Shown here in pieces: positions 54,367 through 64,000 of a stretch of DNA of 64,000 nucleotides. A program made the position numbers and the translations under genes. Numbering within the stretch: position 1 is the stretch's first letter; each line of letters starts with the position of its first letter. The notes under the pieces were generated by a model. The model worked only from the letters and a program-made list of their open reading frames with translations, was not told where the DNA came from and searched no databases. Source of the stretch: Pictodentalium vernedei (taxonomy: Eukaryota; Mollusca; Scaphopoda; Dentaliida; Dentaliidae); NCBI GenBank assembly GCA_031216915.1, contig CM062294.1, positions 32,379,128-32,443,127 on the forward strand, written 5' to 3'.

Positions 54367-55731
54367 TTTTAGCTCACCTGACTAAAAGTCAGGGTGAACT
54401 ATTCTGATCATTTTTTGTCTGTTGTGAAGGTGGTGTTTGGGTCTTTTTCTCCCAAACCACTGGCCACATTTTAATGAAATTTTACATGACTGGTGGGTGG
54501 TTATATAGGGGCAGTTGGGTTTTTCTTCAAATTGGGTTTCTGCTCATATTGAGGAGGGGGTGGGACCAAAATGCCTCAGTTTTGTAAAAAAATCTTCTCA
54601 TGAACCAGCTGTAGCAGAGACTTGATATTTTGTATACAGCTTCGTTTTGAGGTGCAGACTCAAGTTTGTTCAAGTGAAGGTCGAGGGGAAATATTTGTCA
54701 TCATTACGGGAGGGACAAGAATTTTTGCCCTTCCAAAATTTCTATTTTCCAAACCGAGAGGTAGATTTGGACCAAACTTGATATGAAGTATTAATGGGTC
54801 GTAAGTACTTGATTTTTGCCAACAAAAATTTTCAAAATAACCAGTGGGAACCACAGGAGCTAAAAATATAAAAAATTTCAAACGCCCATATTTCCAAAAC
54901 TGCACGGCTCTGAAAATTCCTATTTGGTGTGAAGCTTCCTTAGGACCAACAGAATGGAATGGTTAAAAAATATTGCTATCGGTTTTATCATAGGGGACTT
55001 TTTCGGGACTGAAAAAATGCTGAGTCAGCATTTTTTAACACTGTGGGTAATGGTATTTAAGACTCTTCTTCTCCCAAACCACTAATCCAAAAGCTTTCAA
55101 ATTTCACATATAACATCTTTGGAAGATTGTTTCAAATGTTTGTTGAAATCAAATCCCTGGGTCCACATTTGGGCTCTCTATGGGAGCCCAAATGTTTAAA
55201 TCAGTGCCCTATGAGAAATATTCTTTAAAAATCTTCTTCTTCAGATCCACCAATCAGAATCTTTTGATATTTGGTATGCAGCATCCTTAGGGGGGTGAGA
55301 TTCACATTTGTTCAAGCCAAGTGTCTGGGTTCATTCATATTTGGGCTTCCTGTGGGAGACCGAATTGTAACTCAGTTCAGTATGAGGAACATTCTTTAAA
55401 AATCTTCTTCTTCACATCCACCGGCAAGAATCTTTTGATATTTGGTATGCAGCATCCTTAGGGAGGTGTGATTCAAGTTTGTTCAAGCCAAGTCTCCGAG
55501 TCCATATTTGGGCTTCCTGTGCGAGACTGAATTGTAACTTAGTTCAATATGAGAAACATTCTTTAAAAATCTTCTTCTTCACATCCATCAGTAAGAATCT
55601 TTTGATATTTGGTATACTGTATTGTTAGGGAGGTCAGATTCAAATTTGTTAAAACCAAGTCCCTGGGTTCATAGTTCCCTTGGTTGATAGTTGTCAGTGT
55701 CAGGTGAGTGCTTCCCCTTGGGGCCTGTTGT
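54365..55731 (+). mobile_element. AGCTCACC-initiated repeat with R165 units, copy 2
   Basis: Opens 'tttttagctcacctgactaa' and closes 'ccccttggggcctgttgtt'. About four R165 units lie at 55,120-55,690. The first 700 bp are single-copy-like, with 'ccagtgggaaccacaggagc'. Confidence 0.65.
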
Positions 55732-56091
55732 TTAGCTCACCTGACTGCAAGTCAGTGTGAGCTGTTGCCATCACGTGGCATCCATCGTCCATTGCCATTT
55801 TACTTTTGGAAACTTGTCTTCTTCAAAACCATTGGGCCAAATTCAAACACATATTGTACAGACCATCTTCGGAGTATACCCTTTCTCTTTTTATACCCTC
55901 ACTTTTTTTTCAACAAGTGAGGTATACTGGATTGTGCCTGTGCATCAGTCTGTGCATACATCTGTCCATCCACACTCAGAAATCTGTTTGCATTATAACT
56001 TGAATAATACAGATTTCGATGAAATTTCATACAGTTGTTCACTATCATGAGATCTTTAAGGAGCATTGGCCGTTTTACTGTTGGAATATAT
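55732..56091 (+). repeat. Two short AGCT-type repeat starts before DIRS element 2
   Basis: 'tagctcacctgactgcaagt' at 55,734, then 'ataccctcact...agtgaggtatactgg' (inverted, 55,894-55,928). Flank 'gttggaatatat' precedes DIRS element 2. Confidence 0.5.
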
Positions 56092-57164
56092 ATTTTTATA
56101 CTGTACCAATGACCCAGACATAGCTGGTGCTAACTCTTAAAATATAGGGCCAAACACAAATTTTGCCCCCCAATCCCCAAAATTTGCATCTAAAACCAAA
56201 GAAAACATGTCCTGAAAGGCCCTCCACACTTCGCCTCTACTGCGCATTCGCAGTGTCAAGGACGTTCCGAAATTGGCGCCATTAATCATTCTAAGTTTGG
56301 CCCTTCATCAGTTAACATCTGACTGATCTTTGTGCTTGTAAATCTCAGTTTAAATGATGCCAGACACATAAATATTAGTGAAATGGTGATTCTAAGGAGG
56401 ATAGAGAAGGAGGAGAGGAAGAGGAAAAAAATGTGTGACAGAATATTATCAGGGCTGTAACTTAAAATTTTTTAATGAAATTATGTTAAGTTACCTATTT
56501 TCGAGGCAGCAGCCATTTTGTTGTCATTCTGATTGTTTAGTTACACTGTTTTTTAAGTGTTTTCCTCTCTCCCTGTCCTTTAAGTCCCCCCTTGCTATTC
56601 TCCCATGCTTTTGGCATAGTTTTTGTAATTATTATTACTAAATTTTCTTGGGAGTTTTAGCTGAATAACAGAATGAATTCTGTTCTTTTCCCCATGTTTA
56701 CGTCTTCACCTACGGGTGGTTAGGCGTTGTGTTCTGCATCTACCATCTGATGTTCTGCAGTTTCTTCCCTGGAAGTCTCTGTTTTGCATCAGATAGTGTA
56801 TTTTTGGTAACTGATTTCGGGCCTGGGTGCCTGGAGTCTTATTTTAGTGTTTTTACACTCATTGTTTACATTTACAACAGCCCTCTGTGTGAGGGGGGGG
56901 GATTTCTGGAAAATAATATCTTGATGTTATTTTAATCATAACTAGATACATTATTATTGTTCGTAAGTGTTGAATAAATTGTTTAAAATATTTTTAAAAT
57001 TTTTGTCCACACTTAGGCTTGGGATCCATTGGGGCTCAACGTTACTTTTCAGAAACTTGGGCTGTTCTGAAAAAATATTTTGATTTCAATTATTTTTTCT
57101 ATATTAATGGATCATATTATTATTATGTATTTTGATTGCCAGGGGTTAGTGCGAGTACCAGGAC

Positions 57165-60113
57165 TTGTTTTCTTTTCACATTGAAAGGATATTGATCAAT
57201 TGTAATAAGAGGAAGTCTTCCTCTGACTTTATAATCATTCTATATGTGGTCAGTGTACTCGCATTAACTCCTGTTCTGTATCGTATGATTTCGATGACAA
57301 TATGGGAAGCGTATGTCACGGTATGTTATTGGGGAATTGGACACTCCGGTCCTTTCCCCGCAGGGTCACTCTACTTTATCAATTTCTATTTCAGACGATC
57401 AAGATTAGGGTGATGTATCTGTGATGTCTTCCAACAGTGTGCCTCCATCGTCACAATTAATGAAGGGCTAGCGGAAAAGTGCTTATGTAAATACGCCAAT
57501 TGCCTAAGAGGACCCTAGTAGGTTCGACGGCCTTTGACGTCCGCTAGCTCGCCCGGTGTAGCGTCCATTCACCGAATGGTTCGGCAGCCGGGTTCGTCCG
57601 TTGTGGTCTAGAAGGAATTTTGGGGTGATGCGAGCACTATAAATCAACCTAATGCACACCCAGTGACGGCGGATCGGAGGGAGAACGGAGGAAGCCTTTT
57701 AGTCCGGTTCATAGCTCGTTCCGGTCCATCCGGACGGCGAGCGAGAGAGGCCCCTCTCTCGTACAACAACATCTGGCCCCAGACGTTGTGGTACAAAATG
57801 TTTCGCATTCGGAGCATACGTCCGTCGCTCGGGACGCTCCGACATATAGTCAGTCCGGAGTAGACTGTCAATAAGGCTTCCTCATTCTCATAGTTGCGCA
57901 CACGACCGCTCTTGGCTACGTGACCACGGATATCCAGTCAGCTTCGCCAGTCAGAGAATCATCGGCGACCAGGTCACACCATCCGGTAGCCAGGGACACG
58001 AGGCCTGCAGACTCCGGACGTTCGCATAGGAAGTGTGCGGGAGTCAACGTACACGGAGCTTCCGGCGGCAATGCATCGTAAGACCGCTACTGCACAGGCC
58101 TCGGGAACGGACATGCTTTCCTAAATAGCACAGTTTATCGCAGCATCCCAGCATCAACTGAATCTGTCGCATATTTTTTATCCGACGATGCTGGGTCGGG
58201 ACGCTCCGCGGAAGCGGGTACGGACGTCCGAAAATTTCATCCGGTCCGACGGGATACCGAAAGGGATTTGGAGGATTTCAAGCTTTCCCTTTCAGAACAA
58301 CATATGCTGTTGTGTATGTCATCTGACTTGGTCTTCTACAGCTTCTTTCGTTGGACCAGAATGCTGCGATGCCGGATAAGAAACTGATAGCGTAATTTTT
58401 GGTTCGGTTCAGGGACATCGTCCCTCAGTTCCGACATAGTCCAATAATGTCACACAACTTTCGAATTATTGAACGACGCTATATATATTATTATTATATG
58501 CTTGCTATAACCAAGCATTTCTGGTTTCTTGTTCGCAAAGTTACGGAGATGTCTTTCAAAAGTGTGCCTCTGTCGTCATAGTTAATGAAGAGCTAGCGGC
58601 AATAAGTGCTCATGGAATATGTCTATCGCCTACGGAGTGACATTCGCTAGCTCACCCGGTGTAGCGTACATTCATCGAATTGGTTCGGCTGCCGGGTTCG
58701 TCCGTTGCGGTCTAGGAAGGAGATTTGGGTGATGCGAGCACTTTAATTACTTTAGTACTCACCCAGTGACGGCAGATTGAGGACAGATCGGAGGAAGCCT
58801 GTTAGTCCGGTTCCTGGCTTGCCCAGGTCCGTCCGGGCTGTGAGCGAGAGAGGTCCCTCTCTCGTCCAACAACATAGGGGACCGCATGTTGTGGTTCAGA
58901 TATTTTACATTCGGAGCATATGTCCGTCGGTCAGGACGCTCCGTTATATTGACAGTCCGAGAGACTGTCCTTAATGCTTCCTCATCCTCACAGCAGGGCA
59001 CACGACCGCACATTGGCTACGTGACCTCGAGTATCCGATCAGTTTCGTCATTCAGTGATTCCACGGCAAATAGGTCGCGCCATCCGGTAGCCAAGGGACA
59101 CGAGGCCTATACACTCTGTTCGCTCGCATATTGGTAGTATGCACGGGGTAACGATCACGGAGCTTCCAGCGGCAATGCATTGTAGGACCGCTTCTCCTCA
59201 GGCCTCAGTGACGGACGTGCTATCCGAGTTAGCACAGTTGTTTCGCAGCATCCCAGCAATTGACAGTTTCTTGGTCGAATCAGGAATTATCCGACGGCGC
59301 TGGGTCGGTGCGGTCCGCAGTTGCATCAGGTACGGACGACCAAACGCTTTATAGGGTCCGACAGGATGGCGAAAGGGATTCGAAAGATTTCGAGTTTTCC
59401 CTTTAGTAGTATCGGAAGCTGCCTTTCATATCTTCTGGCATTATCTTCCAGTGATTGTTATTTCGGACTTCATTGCTGCGATCTTGGATAAGAGACTTAT
59501 AGCGTCATTGGACTCGGATTTTTCGATCGGTTCAGGGACATTGTCCCTGACTTACCGACGCAGTCCAATAATGTCATTACAACATGTGTTTTATTTTTCG
59601 ACGCTATATATGCATACAAGCCTGCTACCAAGCATGATAGTTTAGTTTCTTGTCCGCGTTGCTCATTTCTGCCGTTTTATCATTTATACGAATAGTTTAT
59701 TTTGGCAGAGCAGGGCATACCGAGAGTTCATATGCGTCTAGACGGTGTGGTTAAAGACTGGAAATATTCTTTTTCGCCGTTTATGTCTTTTCCAACTTCA
59801 ATGTTGGAAACGACATGATGTATAGTAGACTTAACTTAGACGCTTTATCATACATAATCCGCCTTACTGAGGCGTTATCATTACATCTTCAAGAAAAGAT
59901 TTACGGGATATTATTCTCAATGTAATTTCTTTTGAGGGCAGTAGTTTGTTCACGTATAACTCCGCCCTTCAGTGGCTGATTGGAGTTGGTTAGACGTGAC
60001 GCAGCCCTAGCTACATCCACACGCGTGGATAGTAAGGTTAAGAACTCTCTCAGAGTCGCTTCGTTCTCGGAGGAGCTTCTCTTCGACGGCAACTTTTCGG
60101 CAATCCATGAATT
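57165..60113 (+). pseudogene. DIRS element 2 Gag remnant, with a tandem duplication
   Basis: Two units of ~1.1 kb, 57,420-58,545 and 58,546-59,660, start with 'agtgtgcctc' 1,126 bp apart (57,435 and 58,561). Both match 38,990-40,090 of element 1. The remainder (59,700-60,113) matches 40,140-40,550. Many frameshifts and stops in every frame. Both units keep CGA at the site of the element 1 TGA 39,443. Confidence 0.88.
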
Positions 60114-60780
60114 GCTCGATTTACACGTTCTCTTGTCTATCTAGTGTTACAAGAGATTCAGAATGGGGCAAACATTCGGTGGTTGACTCAGAGAGTGCCA
60201 CCGCAGTTGCCGGACCCGAGTGTTGCTGTTATGACGGTTGCCAGTCAAACAGATTGGGATATAATACTGATCCCAACGGATTCGAAGTGCCAGGGTCTTT
60301 GGGTTCCGCAGTCTCTTAGCAACCAATTTTCTTCCGCGGAATAATGTTTTTTAGGCTTGCTTTATGTCATTGCATGAACATTATTCAGAAACGCATGCCC
60401 AAATCCTGTCCGTTAATTCTACAGTAGTGGCGTATCTCCGGAACCAGGGAGGCACTCTTTCGTTTCCGTTATTCAATTTAATGGAAAGAATCCGTCTGTT
60501 GGTTATAGTACACCAAGTTCTGTTTTGGTCCGTCATATTCCGCGTCGTCTGATTGTTTTACCGGACTCCCGTTCACTTAGGGGTCGCTTGTTGCTGTCAG
60601 AATGGACTCTCAACAAACAAGTATTCAATCAGATTTGCTATCTATGGGAGCGCCCAATGATGATTTATTTACGACACAGCTTGCTAATCAATTGCAGACG
60701 TATGTGTTGGCTTGTCCAGATCTCTGAGCTAATGTTGTTAACGCTCTATTGATCTATAGGACGGAATGTTAGGATACGCG
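60114..60780 (+). pseudogene. DIRS element 2 RNase H remnant; RT absent
   Basis: Starts at the deletion junction with 'cacgttctcttgtc' (element 1 41,858). It reads 'IRWLTQRVPPQLPDPSV', then 'MTVAS' where element 1 has MTDAS, and 'LSVN' where element 1 has LSDN, so two catalytic Asp have become Val. Frames shift by 60,530. Confidence 0.88.
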
Positions 60781-62030
60781 TATCCTCTGGCGCTGTTGTT
60801 TCAGCAGGTATTGCTAAGATAAACAACCACAATACATTTCTGTTGATAGCATCTCTATCTTCACAGAGATCATGGGTAATTTACTCTCTTGTCTACTGTG
60901 GGACTTAACGTGAAATCTTCCTCAATGTGAGGATCTTTTTTCACTGGGTAAATCGTGTCATCTTTTTCACAACCCGCAAGGTCGCAACCTTCATGTATTC
61001 CGTTGTGTGGTCCATATTGCATTGTAAGCATTGTACTGGACGAGCTTTGGACGCGATTTCTTACTATAGGAGATCCTCTTCTTCGCTATTCTATGCGGCT
61101 AAAGTGGAGGCTCTTCCATCGTTGGTGTAGGGATCATTATGTTCATATTGTTGATCCCTCCATACTACTCATTGCAATTTTTTAGTATACTTGTTTCACA
61201 AGATCTACTGCAGCCTGTTATTATTAAGGTTATAGGTTTATGTTACCTCATACCTATGCACTCTAGGATAGTTTACAATTGAGTCTTATGTCTCTTTATC
61301 TAAGTCAGTTAGTAACTTTTTGATAAATAGACTTAGAATCTTTAGATTAAATTCCTACATGGATTTTAACTTCGGTTCTTATTTAGCTAAGTAATCATTT
61401 GAGCCTCTGGAAACAGTAGTTTTCAAATTCTGACCTTTTAGACAGTAATTCTGTTGGTTTCTCTTTTACTGTAGAGTCAGTGAGTTTCATGCACTATCGA
61501 TGGATGATTTTCACTTTCGTAGTTTCGGAATCACTACATCTGTTACTATTTAGGTTGGATTTTTGCATAAGAGTTAGGCTCCTAATATCCGGAACCTATT
61601 GTTATTAAGGTCCTTCCGTCTTCGTACGGGCATAGGCCTTTACTCTTTCCGGGTAGAGTTTATATATTTATAAACAGATATCTGTTTATTACTATGGGCG
61701 TAAGCTTCTTCTGTCTTTGATGCCTAGTAGAAGGACGTTACGCTCCATTCTATTGTTAATGGATTCTATTAACTATCGGTACTGCTTATGGTATATCATT
61801 GACTTAGCAGTTGTGCTTAAGATTTCGGCTCATGAAGTAAGAGTTCTTCTACATCTTGGGCTTACATTAATAGTGTCGCTATTATAGATTTTTGAAGGCT
61901 GCTCATTGCGCTCAGCCATCCACATTCATGAATTTTTATCTCAGAAATATCGAGTCCATTTCTGGAGGCCTCTATTGTTAGGTCTATTATCTACTGCTCA
62001 GAATGTCATTCACTTAACAGTTGCTACTAT
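60780..62030 (+). pseudogene. DIRS element 2 tyrosine recombinase remnant
   Basis: DNA matches 42,500-43,797 of element 1 ('tttgacgaaatc'-like block lost, 'gctcatgaagtaagag' kept at 61,834, 'atgaatttttatctcagaaa' kept at 61,928). Many indels; no long frame remains. Confidence 0.85.
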
Positions 62031-62460
62031 AGCTAGGTAGGCTGTCTGTTTCGGCAGTGTCTCCGTTCTGCTGCCCTCTTCGCTCTGGGCTATTTGACCC
62101 AGGGCAAGAAAAAGGGGGGGGGGGGGGAGGGTGTTCCCTTGGGTCACCTGTTTTACTATGAAAACAAGGGGATACCTCCTCTGGAGTTAGTAATTCTGAG
62201 CTGTTATTGGGATGGTTGTTTAGTGAGAAGTTTATGTTTTTAAAATTCATTCAAGTCTTAGTTTTTAAAGTATAGCTTTTGATTATTGCATATGTCAACG
62301 GACATGATTATGCAATCCTCAGACACTTTTAGGAGTATAAGAGTCTCTATTCTCTAGGCTTACTTTATTTATTAGCTTACTTTAAAAATTATTAGTATAA
62401 GGATTATATTGGATATTAATAGAGTACATGGATGTATGAAGCTCAATTTTGGAAGGTGTT

Positions 62461-62495
62461 GTATCTTTCTAATTTATCATAAATAAGAAAGATAC
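62461..62495 (+). promoter_or_regulatory. Conserved hairpin in DIRS element 2 3' region
   Basis: 'gtatctttct' / 'agaaagatac' with 'attta/taaat', the same as at 44,249-44,284, in otherwise drifted sequence. Confidence 0.6.
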
Positions 62496-62612
62496 ATGTA
62501 AGGCCTATTACTTCTTTTTCCCTACAGGGGATGACTCTATTTTATATTATTGAGCGTATTCCATTTTGCTCTATGTCCTTGGCCCTCCAGCCTTTTTACT
62601 ATTCAGCTATGT

Positions 62613-62692
62613 CTGGGTCATTGGTACAGTATAAAAATGTTAAAAAATTTATAGTAATTTCTATATTTTTTATACTTACCAATGACCCAGAC
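62613..62692 (+). repeat. DIRS element 2 internal complementary region
   Basis: Left half 62,613-62,638 and right half 62,639-62,692 meet at 'gtt'. 'atttctatatttttt' here replaces 'atttatatatttttt' of element 1, and the right outer end carries the matching change. Confidence 0.92.
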
Positions 62693-62767
62693 GGGGATGG
62701 CCCTCCCAGGAGTTGGGAACTCTTGCCTCCCCGCTGAGTACATAGCGCTTACCAGGCACTGGTTATT

Positions 62768-62995
62768 AGAATGATTAATGGCGCCAATTTCGGAACGTCC
62801 TTGACACTGCGCATGCGCAGTAGAGGCGAAGTGTGGAGGGCCTTTCAGGACATGTTTTCTTTGGTTTTAGATGCAAATTTTGGGGATTGGGGGGGCAAAA
62901 TTTGTGTTTGGCCCTATATTTTAAGAGTTAGCACCAGCTATGTCTGGGTCATTGGTAAGTATAAAAAATATAGAAATTACTATAAATTTTTTAAC
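62768..62995 (-). repeat. DIRS element 2, right inverted terminal repeat
   Basis: 228 bp ending 'aaattttttaac', followed by 'tttc' as in element 1. Pairs with 56,092-56,292. Confidence 0.9.
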
Positions 62996-63036
62996 TTTCT
63001 GTGAGTTATGGCCCTTGGAATATACAAAAAGCCTAT

Positions 63037-64000
63037 ATGTTTATACTATAAACCAGTGGCCCAGAACTAGCAGACTAGCTGGTGCAAACTCAGTTATCAA
63101 GGGCCAAACACCAATTTTGAACCCCCCAATCCCCCAAATTTGCTTGCAAAACCTATCTGGTCCTCCTTACTTTTACTCTCCGCACATGTGCAGCTGTCAG
63201 GAAGTGAAATCTTTGAATTGGCACCAACATCATTCTTTGTTTGACCCTTAAGTCAGTAACAATGTTCTGACACCTGTGCTTTAAAATCTCCTTTTTTTTG
63301 AGGATGCCAGACACTAATCAATGCAAGAATTGGTGGATCCAAGGCTGTTATTGGATGATGGAAGTGTACAACAGTGGTCTTATACGTTCAGGGCTGTAAC
63401 TTTATAATAATTATAAAATTATTTCATGTTTCCCAATTTCGGGACATACGCCTGACGTCATCATTTTTGCTAAAGATTAATACACTGTTTGTTAAGTATT
63501 CCTTCCCTATCCTTCTATGAACCCTTCCTGTTAGTTAAACTCTTAAACTTTTTGGCTACTTTGGGAGTTTAATGTGTATTACAAAATATTTATTCTGTTT
63601 ATCCTCATGGTTACGTCTTCATCCTAGAGGTGTTAGGTCATTTAGTATTGCATCTTCTATCTGATGTATCATTTTCTCTTCGTATGAAGATCTAGCTTTG
63701 TATCTGGTAGCATTTAGATTGGTTACTGACTTTGGGCCTTTTTGTGTGGCTGACGTCTTGTTTCTGGTTTTTCTTTTGACGTTGTTTACATTGGCAGCGT
63801 CCTCAATATGTGTAGTATTTTATATTATATTACTGTAGAATTGCTGTAGGATACATTGATTATTATTCCAATAGTGTTGCTCAAAAAATTTGAAGTTTGT
63901 CCACACTTAGGCTCAATTGGGATGCCCTTGGGCTCATAATGTTCCCTTTGGGAACTTAGGCTTTTCTTCAAAAAATTTTCAGAAAGTTTTTTTTTTTTTA
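63037..64000 (+). mobile_element. DIRS1-like element 3, left end only, divergent family
   Basis: The left ITR-like start 'atgtttatactataaaccag' is followed by 'agctggtgcaaact', 'agggccaaacaccaattttg', 'ccccccaatcccccaaattt' and 'gcacatgtgcag', in the order of elements 1 and 2 but with many differences. The leader also aligns ('ccacacttaggctcaattgg' at 63,901). The element continues beyond the window; no coding part is reached. Confidence 0.85.

Larger units (their letters stand above)
56092..62995 (+). mobile_element. DIRS1-like element 2, internally deleted and rearranged
   Basis: The same layout as element 1: left ITR 56,092-56,292, right ITR 62,768-62,995, ICR 62,613-62,692. Gag, RNase H and recombinase remnants are present, but about 1.3 kb (equivalent to 40,555-41,852 of element 1), covering the Gag C-terminus and all of RT, are missing at about 60,115. 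The ITRs differ from each other by about three changes by eye. Element-specific variants (for example 'cagacatagctgg' here, 'cagacttagctgg' in element 1) are present in both ITRs and the ICR. Confidence 0.93.

Noticed and set aside
1-64000. Hammerhead-type ribozyme cores (CTGATGA...GAAA)
   Set aside because: A visual search found CTGATGA-like strings but none with a matching GAAA arm and three helices.

Overview
This is AT-rich eukaryotic (metazoan) DNA: long introns, tRNA-derived SINEs, many terminal-inverted-repeat (TIR) elements, satellite-like arrays with a period near 160 bp, and a tyrosine-recombinase retrotransposon. Several repeats open with AGCTCACC, and cored tandem-repeat elements of about 160-bp period are known from bivalves, so I suggest a marine mollusc, probably a bivalve. 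That is inference; no species is claimed.

Host gene. Three exons on the + strand (14,780-14,903; 36,386-36,528; 51,853-52,002) join in matching phase into one AidB/ACDH-11-like acyl-CoA dehydrogenase. The introns are about 21.5 kb and 15.3 kb and are made almost wholly of repeats. A possible fourth exon start at 54,340 runs straight into a repeat.

Retrotransposons. A near-complete DIRS1-like element (37,663-44,784) lies in the second intron. It has Gag, RT/RNase H and tyrosine recombinase, inverted terminal repeats (ITRs), and an internal complementary region (ICR) that matches the two outer ends joined together. A second element (56,092-62,995) has equally fresh ITRs and ICR, but has lost its RT, carries a tandemly duplicated gag segment, and has two RNase H catalytic Asp changed. 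A third, divergent left end begins 42 bp further on (about 63,037) and runs off the window. All three lie in the same orientation.

DNA elements. Five hAT-like elements have 8-bp target site duplications (TSDs), four exact and one 7/8; a sixth is weaker (6/8). Tc1/mariner-like MITEs (TA-CAGT ends) fall into several families. piggyBac-like MITEs (TTAA-CCCTTTACC ends) number about seven. Nearly all carry a long near-perfect hairpin in the middle. Two Tc1-like families with unrelated TIRs share the same central hairpin.

Tandem arrays. The arrays at 200-830, 45,205-46,086, 52,023-53,960 and 55,120-55,690 have periods of about 161-168 bp. Longer-period arrays lie at 2,860-5,040 and 15,240-19,110.

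One other protein-like reading frame stands out: a 310-residue basic/acidic ORF on the minus strand (31,222-32,154) inside a repeat unit. No rRNA, functional tRNA or CRISPR array was seen.
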